DNA of 8,955 nucleotides from assembly GCA_947424995.1 (NCBI GenBank), contig CANDYO010000078.1:1-8955 (forward strand), written 5' to 3'. The position numbers and the translations under genes were made by a program. The notes under the pieces were generated by a model. The model saw nothing but the letters and a program-made list of their open reading frames with translations. It ran no database searches and was not told the DNA's origin. How positions within the stretch are numbered: position 1 is the first letter of the stretch; every line of letters starts with the position of its first letter. Shown piece after piece: positions 1 through 5,955 of the stretch. Source of the stretch: Rickettsiales bacterium. Lineage in GTDB: Bacteria; Pseudomonadota; Alphaproteobacteria; Rickettsiales; CANDYO01.

Positions 1-740
1 ATTGATTCCAAGTTTTATGCACCTCGGCGATAGCAATAGGATCAAAAAAATCATTAATACCAGTAAATGACACTTGTTTTCCTATACATTTTTTCTCTAA
101 AGTCTCTTTAATAATATTATAGTTTATTTGAGGCTCAAAATGACTAAAAATACTCCATAAATCATAATAGTCTCTCGTTCTAGATCTTGCCCAATCATTC
201 TCATGCAATTTTTTGGTATACTGCAAAATTGCTCTTAATTTTTCAGAAATAATTTCTTCCAATGAATAAACATTAGCCGTTAGATCAAATTTTTCTCCAT
301 AATTATGAATAATTTTTCTACTTTCTAAAGGCAATAATACCCTCTCTTTCATTGTAATTTCTAACATTACCTTAACAACCGGCTCTCTATGCCATGGTAA
401 TTGCCCCCTTACAACATAAGCTAACTGCCCACCTGGATGAGGCTGCTTCTCTTCATACTTAGTAATCTTAAGTATTGGAGAAGGAAAGTATTCCTCCATT
501 AATTGTATCACCAACAAATGAATAATCTAAGTCCTCTGAGAACCTGTATTCACCGAAATAACATTTTTTTAAGCAAGTCCCGCCTTTAAAAGCTAAACAA
601 TTATTTAGCTCAGGAACAAGGCCAATACCAAACAAAATCCAAGATAATAAATAGTCCTGTTCAATAACGTAAAACAGAACATTAAGCCTCTTTCGTTCGT
701 TATCTAACCTAATTCTTAGATCCATCATTTTTTCTATCAT
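1..740 (-). pseudogene. abiEii: AbiEii-type nucleotidyltransferase toxin, frameshifted and cut by the window edge
   Basis: This is the toxin half of an AbiE abortive-infection / type IV toxin-antitoxin pair; the family transfers nucleotides to RNA targets. The first 90 codons are in one frame. They hold the family signature FKGGTCLKKCY (residues 51-61) and RFSEDLDYS (66-74), whose D70 and D72 would be the catalytic acidic pair. That frame stops at 468-470. The family sequence resumes in another frame and stays open to position 1, with ILKITKYEEKQPHPGG, LPWHREPVVKVMLEI and later EEIISEKLRAIL followed by RTRDYYDLW. The switch must lie at roughly 485-530. The stretch between DLDYS and ILKI looks some 25-35 residues shorter than I expect, so one out-of-frame deletion could explain both defects. 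The start ATG overlaps the abiEi stop by 4 nt (ATGA). The toxin is probably inactive; the C-terminus is outside the window. Confidence 0.82.
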
Positions 741-1534
741 ATATTAATTCTAACACCCCATTTTTTATTAAATTTTCCTTTATTTGAACCAGAAGGGTTT
801 AATTTCACATATCCTGAAAATTTAATTTGTAATTCCTGGATTAATTCACTTTTAATTTCAATATATTCTAACATCCATCCAAGCCTTCTCATATTGGAAA
901 CCCCCATCATTTTAGAGTAATTAATGATTTTAAGAATATCAATTTTGTCTAGCGCTAATTTAAATGCCTCAATTACTTCTGGAAAACCACCGCAATATTT
1001 TGGTTTAGAAATAGCATCAACCAAAGTTCTCTCAAGGTCAGTAACACTTATCTTAACAGACCCAATCCAAAATTTCTTTATACCAAAATAATGTTCCTTT
1101 TTTACACTTAAAAGATGATAATGTATTTTATTGATTAAAATTTCTCGATCCTTACCTATTACGGTTCTAGGTAACCTTGTATTAGTTATAGTTAAAAGAA
1201 ATATTTTATGTGGAATTTGCTGAGTTAATTGGTGATAATGCATCGCAGACCAGTAAGCAATTGCTACTTGATCAATTAACGACATAGCAATTTCATATTC
1301 ACTTACTGGATGGCCAGAAAGTAATACAGGACTTAAAGAATATAAACCTGGTTTAATTGTTTCTATCCACCCCTGCCTCCTTAGAATGCTTAAGCATTCA
1401 TTTATATAACTATCATTGATAGCAAACTCTTTGCTCAGCTCTCGCGCTTGGTCAATATCAAATATTCTATAACCTCTTTCTGCCATAGTTTTGATAAAGG
1501 TAATCCCAATAGTTGTATTTTTAGATTTTTTCAT
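737..1534 (-). CDS. abiEi: AbiEi-type antitoxin and transcriptional regulator
   Basis: The 265-residue protein has the AbiEi layout. An N-terminal winged-helix part (about residues 5-68) ends in the wing-like LRRQGWIETIKPGLYSLSP. A larger C-terminal antitoxin domain follows, with IAMSLIDQVAIAYWSAMHYH (81-100), then ITNTRLPR and the conserved VTDLERTLVDAI (about 166-177), then PKYCGGFPEV. AbiEi proteins neutralise AbiEii and repress their own promoter; both roles are inferred here from the family. The gene is first in a two-gene operon with abiEii, which it overlaps by 4 nt. The ATG is preceded by only a weak purine stretch, but a near-consensus promoter lies 30-60 nt upstream and supports this start. 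The reading frame is intact although its partner is broken, so it may persist as a solitary regulator. Confidence 0.85.
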   Translation of the reverse strand: MKKSKNTTIGITFIKTMAERGYRIFDIDQARELSKEFAINDSYINECLSILRRQGWIETIKPGLYSLSPVLLSGHPVSEYEIAMSLIDQVAIAYWSAMHYHQLTQQIPHKIFLLTITNTRLPRTVIGKDREILINKIHYHLLSVKKEHYFGIKKFWIGSVKISVTDLERTLVDAISKPKYCGGFPEVIEAFKLALDKIDILKIINYSKMMGVSNMRRLGWMLEYIEIKSELIQELQIKFSGYVKLNPSGSNKGKFNKKWGVRINI

Positions 1535-1555
1535 ATATAGCTTTATTTAAATAAC

Positions 1556-1614
1556 ATTAGTAATTTTATCTTTATTTATAGCTATTGTCAAGTTATATGC
1601 ATATAATTACTAAT
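1556..1614. promoter_or_regulatory. Candidate AbiEi operator: inverted repeat flanking the promoter
   Basis: ATTAGTAATT (1556-1565) and its exact reverse complement AATTACTAAT (1605-1614) bracket the abiE promoter; the first arm overlaps the -10 box. A perfect 14-bp palindrome, TTATATGCATATAA (1593-1606), lies next to the -35 box. AbiEi proteins are known to repress by binding inverted repeats in their own promoter. That these sites are the operator is inference, and in such AT-rich DNA short palindromes can occur by chance. Confidence 0.45.
1563..1591 (-). promoter_or_regulatory. Promoter of the abiE operon
   Basis: On the minus strand TTGACA (1586-1591), a 17-nt spacer and TAAAAT (1563-1568) form a near-perfect sigma-70-type promoter. 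The expected transcript start is about 20 nt upstream of the abiEi ATG at 1534. Confidence 0.7.
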
Positions 1615-1643
1615 ATATTGGTGCGAATCTTATATTAAAATCT

Positions 1644-1861
1644 TGTCATTTTCGAAAGACGATTGCAATAGAGTGTAGAAGTGGATTTCATGGAGCGCTA
1701 AAAAGTTTAATAACAGCTATTCTCTTAGAAAGAATAACGTATCTTACTGAAGTTGGATCCTGGGTATAATTGTATATCCCTGAAGCTGAGTTCTGGCAAA
1801 AAAATAGATCATAAAGAAACTTCAGTCTTGCTTCTACTGCAATTGTTTTCTGAAAATGACA
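1644..1861 (+). mobile_element. Miniature Tn402/Tn5053-type element, copy 1 (218 bp)
   Basis: The left end starts TGTCATTTTCGAAAGACGAT (1644-1668 for the full 25 bp). The right end (1837-1861), read on the minus strand, starts TGTCATTTTCAGAAAACAAT. Each matches the 25-bp Tn402/Tn5053 and class 1 integron terminus (TGTC-TTTTCAGAAGACG-CTGCAC, from memory) at about 21 positions. The first 109 bp (1644-1752) match copy 2 at 3118-3226 with six mismatches and no gaps. Compared with copy 2, this copy has an extra 33 bp at 1753-1785 and one extra A near 1800, and its right half has diverged. It encodes no transposase and would need TniABQ in trans. I see no 5-bp target duplication (AATCT on the left, TAAAC on the right). 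Confidence 0.72.
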
Positions 1862-2037
1862 TAAACTCAAAGGCCTCTAAAAATTGCAAAGATAATAATA
1901 TCTACTATGAGAATATATTGAAAACAAGAGTGAATATGATAGAATCCTTGCGAATACTGCAAATTAATTTAAACGTAGTAGTGGCTTATTTGGTGACATA
2001 AAAATAATAATTAGATTTAATAATTCCGGAGAAACAG
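1862..2037. other. Leader region before the DUF1016 nuclease gene
   Basis: I see no convincing gene here. A reading frame of about 80 codons that begins inside the miniature element and ends at 2001 has no family resemblance and no proper ribosome site. The region ends in a good ribosome site, GGAG at 2028-2031, six nt before the nuclease ATG. A weak promoter-like TTGAAA occurs at 1918-1923, but no good -10 box follows at the right distance. Confidence 0.4.
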
Positions 2038-3102
2038 ATGAATTCCTTAAAAATTGTTGATAAAGACCTTGTTGAGGACATTAAAAATCTAATAGAAACT
2101 GCAAAAACTCGCGCTGCAGTTGCGGTGAATTCTCAAATGACAATGCTCTATTGGGATGTCGGGAATAGAATAAAAGAAGATATAATTAAATCAGAACGAG
2201 CTGAATACGGGAAACAAGTCATTGTATCGCTAGCTCAATTACTAAGTGCTGAATATGGTAAAGGCTTTACTCGTTTTTCTCTTTCAAGAATGATAAAATT
2301 TTATGAGGTATTTCCTGCACCGCAAATTGTTGCGACACTGTCGCAACAATTGACTTGGAGCCATATAGTTGAATTACTCCCTCTTAATGCTATAGAGCAA
2401 CGACATTTTTACGCTTATATGGCTATAGAGTCTGGTTGGAGTGTAAGGGATCTACGCCATAATATTCATAGAATGACTTATGAACGAACAATTGCCAATC
2501 AAATACCACTAAACTTAAATACTATTAGTTTATTAAAGAATCAAACAGCTACTCCGATAATGCAACCTAATTTGATTTTAAAAGATCCTTATGTATTAGA
2601 TTTTCTAGGGTTATCTGATAATCACTATGAAAATGATTTAGAAAAAGCTATCTTAAAAGAGATTGAAAAATTCTTGTTAGAATTAGGTACGGGATTTTCT
2701 TTTCTAGCAAGGCAAAAAAGAATTACGGTTGATGGTGATCATTTTTATATTGATTTACTCTTTTATAACAGGCGGCTTAAAAGAATGGTAGTATTAGAGC
2801 TAAAAAAAGGTAAGTTTAAGCCAGAGTATAAAGGACAAATGGAATTTTATTTAAATTATCTAAAAGAATACGAGACTTTTCCTGGAGAAGAAGTTCCAAT
2901 AGGCATTATACTTTGTACTGAAAAATCATCTCATCAGATAGAATTATTAAAAATGAGTGAAAGCGGTATTCATGTAGCTGAATATTGGACCGAATTACCT
3001 CCACGTGAAGTGTTTGAGCGCAAAGTTCAGGAAATTGTATTGCAGGCAAAAGAAAATATAGCAAAGTTAGAAAATAAACTGTCTGATAATAATAGTGAAT
3101 GA
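2038..3102 (+). CDS. YhcG-family DUF1016 / PD-(D/E)XK nuclease
   Basis: The 354-residue protein has both halves of the YhcG/DUF1016 family at about the usual length. The N-terminal domain (about 1-165) carries MTMLYWDVGNRI, YGKQVI, GKGFTRFSLSRMIKFYE and the signature ATLSQQLTWSHIVELL (99-114). The C-terminal nuclease domain (about 180-340) begins LKDPYVLDFLGL and contains a complete catalytic core: D239 in FYIDLLFYN and E254-x-K256 in VVLELKKGKF. PD-(D/E)XK folds cut nucleic acids with metal ions. Family members occur in defence islands and beside restriction genes, but their substrate is not settled. The ATG has a good GGAG six nt upstream. The gene stands alone between two direct copies of a Tn402-type miniature element, so it was probably mobilised with them. 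No lesion is visible, and it should make an active enzyme. Confidence 0.9.
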   Translation: MNSLKIVDKDLVEDIKNLIETAKTRAAVAVNSQMTMLYWDVGNRIKEDIIKSERAEYGKQVIVSLAQLLSAEYGKGFTRFSLSRMIKFYEVFPAPQIVATLSQQLTWSHIVELLPLNAIEQRHFYAYMAIESGWSVRDLRHNIHRMTYERTIANQIPLNLNTISLLKNQTATPIMQPNLILKDPYVLDFLGLSDNHYENDLEKAILKEIEKFLLELGTGFSFLARQKRITVDGDHFYIDLLFYNRRLKRMVVLELKKGKFKPEYKGQMEFYLNYLKEYETFPGEEVPIGIILCTEKSSHQIELLKMSESGIHVAEYWTELPPREVFERKVQEIVLQAKENIAKLENKLSDNNSE

Positions 3103-3117
3103 GATTCTATCGGGTAC

Positions 3118-3312
3118 TGTCATTTTTGAAAGACGATTGCAATAGAGTGCAGAAGTGGATTTCATGGAGCGCTAAAAAGCTTAATAATAGCTATTTTATT
3201 AGAAAGAATAACGTATCTTACTGAAGCTGAGTTCTGGCAAAAAATAGATCAGAAGGCGATTTCAGACCTTGATTTCATTGAGGAGCTGTGCAATCGCCTT
3301 CTGAAAACAACA
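3118..3312 (+). mobile_element. Miniature Tn402/Tn5053-type element, copy 2 (195 bp)
   Basis: The left terminus begins TGTCATTTTTGAAAGACGAT at 3118. The right terminus (3288-3312), read on the minus strand, begins TGTTGTTTTCAGAAGGCGAT and then TGCAC. Both match the remembered 25-bp Tn402/Tn5053 ends closely. A perfect 12-bp inverted repeat, CAGAAGGCGATT (3250-3261) with AATCGCCTTCTG (3292-3303), joins an internal copy of the transposase-site motif to the right terminus. The element is in the same orientation as copy 1, and the two copies bracket the DUF1016 nuclease. Apart from the termini it carries an open but startless frame that is also present in copy 1. Flanking 5-mers (GGTAC, GCTTC) do not form a target duplication. 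Confidence 0.75.
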
Positions 3313-3323
3313 GCTTCCCTTCC

Positions 3324-4096
3324 TTATTCTTTAGTAAAGAATTTCTTTAAGCCCTCCTGCCAAGGTAACACTGTAATATTTTCAATCTTCTTGGCTCTAA
3401 TATCTCGCGACAAACAAATTGCCTCACATTCTCCAAAATCCTTAATTAGTCGAGAAAAAACAGTTAATTTTTCTGCACTCACATTATCAGAGCTCTTTAT
3501 TTCAATAAATAAGGTTTTCTCTCCAGGTCTTTCTACGATCAAGTCAACTTCTGCATCATCTTTAGTTCTTAAATATGAAAAACGAAATTCTTGATAATAA
3601 TAGCTTGCTAAACGGATTACTTCTAAGATGATGAAGTGTTCAAATGCACTACCATATGCATGAGTTCCGCTAACCAAAGGTACTGATAATCTTCTGGCTA
3701 AAGCGTTATTGACTCCAATATCAAAATAATAAAATTTAGGCTTCAAACTTAATCTTTTACGAAAAGAATGTTGAAATGGCTCTAAAAAGAAACCTATTAA
3801 TGTGTCCTCTAGAATTGAGAAATATTGTTTTATAGTTTTATCATCTACTCCAACGTCTCTAGCAATATTTGCATAATTTATTATTTGTCCATTACATTGA
3901 GCCGAAATTTCTAAGAATTTTCTAAAAGGATTAATTTTTCTAATAAATTGCTCCATCCATATCTCTTCTTTGAGATAAGTTTGCGCATAAGACTGTAAAA
4001 ATTTTATTTTTTCTTCTTCATTTTGCATTGCATACACAATGCTTGGTAAACTTCCCCACCTTAAAGTATCATCTAATTCAAATTTGTCACCTATCT
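3324..4096 (-). pseudogene. DUF4143-type AAA ATPase, N-terminus removed by transposon
   Basis: About 257 codons survive from a family that is usually near 380-400 residues (N-terminal AAA_14 ATPase plus C-terminal DUF4143). Numbered from a TTG at 4109, residues 5 onward are native. They start with IGDKFELDDTLRWGSLPSIV, the region that normally follows the ATPase core, so the Walker A and B motifs are gone. Next come YAQTYLKEEI (41-50) and a winged-helix-like segment, ISAQCNGQIINYANIARDVG (68-87). The C-terminus has a restriction-fold-like centre, with D189 in AEVDLIVE and E203-x-K205 in FIEIKSS. The frame runs into the transposon terminal repeat at 4097, so the TTG start lies in transposon DNA and is probably not used. 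The missing front is not found beyond the other transposon end at 8660. The fragment is almost certainly non-functional as an ATPase. Confidence 0.85.
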
Positions 4097-4148
4097 TGTC
4101 AGTTTTCAAAGTGAAGTTCAGTGAATTACCAAAGAGGAGTTCAATATT
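4097..4148 (+). repeat. Left transposon end with two presumed TniA binding sites
   Basis: The terminal repeat contains TTCAAAGTGAAGTTCAGTGA (4105-4124). A second copy, CCAAAGAGGAGTTCAAT (4129-4145), follows in the same orientation. Both match the motif TCAAAGTGGAGTTCAA that recurs at the right end. Repeated motifs at the termini are the normal binding sites of TniA/TnsB-type transposases; the assignment to this tniA is inferred from position. Confidence 0.75.
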
Positions 4149-4181
4149 AAATAATTAAGGATGAGGCCAAAAATGATTGAT

Positions 4182-4739
4182 TTAGTCGTTGATATATTTT
4201 AGTTCTCTGTAAATTGTAGATCTTCCTATATTTAGTTGTTTTGCAGCGCTTGTTGGTGAAGTGCCAAGTTTAATGAGATTTAGCGCAGAGTTAAGCTTTT
4301 CCTGATCTAGCACTGGTCGTCCAGGCTTTTTACCTTTTAATCTTGCTGCATTAATTCCATCTTTGGTCCGCTCTGAAATAAGTCTTCGTTCAAAATGAGC
4401 GATAGAACCAAATACATGAAATATTAACTCTCCTGCCGCAGACGAAGTATCTATTTTTTCTTCCAGAGACATTAGCTGAATCTGTTTTTCTTTTAAATAC
4501 TCAACAGTTTCAAGTAATTCTTTTAAGCTTCTACCCAGGCGATCAAGTCTAACAACGCAAATTAAATCATCAGGCCTTGCATATGCAATAAGCTCATCTA
4601 ACCCTGGTCTTTTGAAGATTTTTCCACTGATTACATCAGTAAATATTTTAATGGCACCAACTTCTAACAATCTATTTTTTTGAGCATCTAAATCTTGCAA
4701 TTGGGTTGATACTCTCGCATATCCTAAAATATCACCCAC
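4182..4739 (-). CDS. tniR: Serine recombinase (resolvase) of the transposon
   Basis: This 185-residue small serine recombinase resolves cointegrates at a res site after replicative transposition. The catalytic domain spans about residues 1-135, with the nucleophile S11 in GYARVST, R9 beside it, and VRLDRLGRS (63-71) with R64, R67 and R70. AHFERRLISERTKDGI leads into the long E helix. KGKKPGRP marks the junction to a C-terminal helix-turn-helix, TSAAKQLNIGRSTIYREL (about 163-180). The start is a GTG that begins on the nucleotide right after the vapC stop (TAA then GTG). No separate promoter or strong ribosome site is visible, so translation probably depends on vapC being translated. This is the only gene between vapC and the left transposon end. 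It appears intact. Confidence 0.9.
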   Translation of the reverse strand: MGDILGYARVSTQLQDLDAQKNRLLEVGAIKIFTDVISGKIFKRPGLDELIAYARPDDLICVVRLDRLGRSLKELLETVEYLKEKQIQLMSLEEKIDTSSAAGELIFHVFGSIAHFERRLISERTKDGINAARLKGKKPGRPVLDQEKLNSALNLIKLGTSPTSAAKQLNIGRSTIYRELKYIND

Positions 4740-5126
4740 TTATCTTGCCATAATAAATTTAATGCCAACATCAATTTGTTGCCATATTTTATCGCAAGTA
4801 ATGATAGAATGCTTGCCATCTATTGCTAAGGCAATACAAGCTCTATCGCCAAGAGAAAGCCCATATTGTTTAGTTTTTTTAATTAGCCCCGCTGAAATTA
4901 ATGCTTGTTCATTGGTAAATTCAATGATTTTAATATCTGACAGTTTAATAAGGTTTTTTGCTTCATCTTCTGTAAGACCTTGCGTCTCGATACAATATTT
5001 ATACGCCTCTGCTATGTTGACGCTTGATATTATGCCTTCTTTCATATGTTTTTTGATAAATTCATAACCAGTTTCTTTGGCAAATAGTGCAATTAGGGCT
5101 GATGCATCAAATACTATTTTAGACAT
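4740..5126 (-). CDS. vapC: VapC-type PIN-domain ribonuclease toxin
   Basis: The 128-residue protein is a single PIN domain with the full acidic set: D7 in IVFDASALIALF, E40 in SVNIAEAYKY, D94 in SLGDRACIALA and D112 in ITCDKIW. VapC toxins cut specific RNAs, often initiator tRNA or the sarcin-ricin loop, and are held inactive by the VapB partner; the target here is unknown. The ATG lies inside the 3' end of vapB with an 8-nt overlap, the usual coupling of such pairs. The stop directly abuts the start of tniR. The pair sits inside the transposition core and not at the cargo end, which ties survival of the cell to keeping the element. No damage is visible. Confidence 0.92.
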   Translation of the reverse strand: MSKIVFDASALIALFAKETGYEFIKKHMKEGIISSVNIAEAYKYCIETQGLTEDEAKNLIKLSDIKIIEFTNEQALISAGLIKKTKQYGLSLGDRACIALAIDGKHSIITCDKIWQQIDVGIKFIMAR

Positions 5127-5394
5127 TTTTTTGATCCCTTGATTTTTCTATATTATATTCTTCGTGTTTCTGGTTAATAAAATCATCCACATGGGAATCC
5201 TTTTTGCTCATTTGGTTTTTAGTGAAGATTCTATGCATCTCATCAATTACATGATCAGCATTTATTATTTTTATCTGATTATCCTCAATCTCCAGAGCAA
5301 TTTTTTCGCCAGGATTTATATTTAACCTTTCTCTTATGTACGAAGGAATAAGCATTCTACCATGTCTATCCATACTTGTAGTTAATCTTTCCAT
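5119..5394 (-). CDS. vapB: VapB-type antitoxin, AbrB/MazE fold
   Basis: The 91-residue protein has an N-terminal SpoVT-AbrB swapped-hairpin DNA-binding domain (about 1-48), with SMDRHGRMLIPSYIRERL (7-24) and PGEKIALEIEDNQIKI (28-43). A charged, poorly structured tail (about 50-91) would wrap the toxin. It should neutralise VapC and repress its own operon. The ATG at 5394 is preceded by AGGA (5402-5405) at normal spacing and by a good promoter. It overlaps vapC by 8 nt. I place it in the VapB class because its partner is a PIN protein; the fold alone would equally fit MazE. Confidence 0.88.
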   Translation of the reverse strand: MERLTTSMDRHGRMLIPSYIRERLNINPGEKIALEIEDNQIKIINADHVIDEMHRIFTKNQMSKKDSHVDDFINQKHEEYNIEKSRDQKNV

Positions 5395-5437
5395 ATATAA
5401 TTCCTATTATTAGATATATTTTATATTTACCATTTTT

Positions 5438-5466
5438 ATAATATATCATTTATACAATAATGGCAA
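5438..5466 (-). promoter_or_regulatory. Promoter of vapB-vapC-tniR
   Basis: On the minus strand TTGCCA (5461-5466), a 17-nt spacer and TATTAT (5438-5443) each match the sigma-70 consensus at five of six positions. The predicted start is about 35-40 nt before the vapB ATG. The resolvase gene is probably transcribed from here too. AT-rich palindromic sequence around the -10 could be the VapBC operator. Confidence 0.55.
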
Positions 5467-5499
5467 ACAAATTTTGATTTTGCCCCGTCTTTAAAATGT

Positions 5500-5610
5500 T
5501 CGGTTTTTGGACTACTCATGATCAGCATGAATCACTATGCCATACCAGTCCATAAAATATGTCCCTAAATTGCGTCAGTCTATAAACACAACATTACACT
5601 TTATGGACAT
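5500..5610. other. Candidate res (resolution) region
   Basis: In Tn5053-type elements the res site lies next to the resolvase gene, on the tniQ side. This gap holds AGTCCATAAA (5547-5556), a near-identical direct repeat AGTCTATAAA (5577-5586), and an inverted copy TTTATGGAC (5600-5608), exactly complementary to GTCCATAAA (5548-5556). A separate palindrome, TCATG-ATCAG-CATGA, lies at 5516-5530. The repeated, partly inverted layout fits resolvase sub-sites, but the crossover dinucleotide cannot be assigned by eye. The last inverted copy overlaps the end of the broken tniQ. Confidence 0.4.
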
Positions 5611-5955
5611 TTTTCATTATTATTTTTTCTTGCTAAACTTAAAAACTCATCAGGATCTATTAATTTATTATCTATCATATATTTTAAATCTTCCGACATT
5701 ATTTTGAACATACTATTTAAGTCCATTTTTTCTAAATTTTTAATATCTATACCAGTGCCATTAGATAAAATAACTAGAGCGCCTTCGTGGTAATACTGTC
5801 CTTAAATTACCGATTTCTTCAGCCGTTAATTTAAGCGCTCTCTTGCAAAAAGTTATATAACTAACGCCATAAGTTTCGGCTAATGTCTCAATCCAGCTAT
5901 ATAAAAGCTGATATTGACAGGGTTTAGGATATAGTGGCCACTTCTGCTTATTCAT
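5601..5955 (-). pseudogene. tniQ: TniQ, short and frameshifted
   Basis: TniQ proteins take part in target selection together with TniB. The first 64 codons have the N-terminal signature WPLYPKPCQYQLLYSWIETL (6-25), then YGVSYITFCKRAL and LTAEEIGNLRTVLP, before a stop at 5761-5763. Skipping one base near 5785-5800 restores the family sequence EGALVILSNGTGIDI and continues to a stop at 5601-5603. The total is only about 118 codons, against roughly 400 in Tn402/Tn5053, and no zinc-finger cysteines appear in the second part. The start overlaps the tniB stop by 1 nt (TAATG). The gene is either decayed, or a short TniQ made by ribosomal frameshifting. The first is more likely; the conserved second frame suggests recent damage. 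Confidence 0.8.

Noticed and set aside
1688..1870. Minus-strand reading frame of 60 codons
   Set aside because: It lies across miniature element copy 1 and the coding-like signal there is on the plus strand. It has no ribosome site and no recognisable product.
1753..2001. Plus-strand reading frame of 82 codons
   Set aside because: It begins inside the 33-bp insertion of the miniature element, has no family resemblance or good ribosome site, and has low-complexity composition. It is probably chance.
2326..2350. 10-bp perfect inverted repeat around GTTGCGACACTGTCGCAAC
   Set aside because: It lies inside the conserved DUF1016 segment IVATLSQQL, so protein coding explains the sequence. No regulatory role is needed.
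3118..3312. A class 1 integron (attI or attC with integrase)
   Set aside because: The ends resemble integron termini, but there is no integrase gene, no attI, and no attC-type cassette site around the nuclease gene.
3391..3594. Plus-strand reading frame of 67 codons
   Set aside because: It is antisense to the clear DUF4143 coding sequence and has no family resemblance.
4762..5067. Plus-strand reading frame of 101 codons
   Set aside because: It is antisense to vapC, whose catalytic residues are all present on the minus strand.
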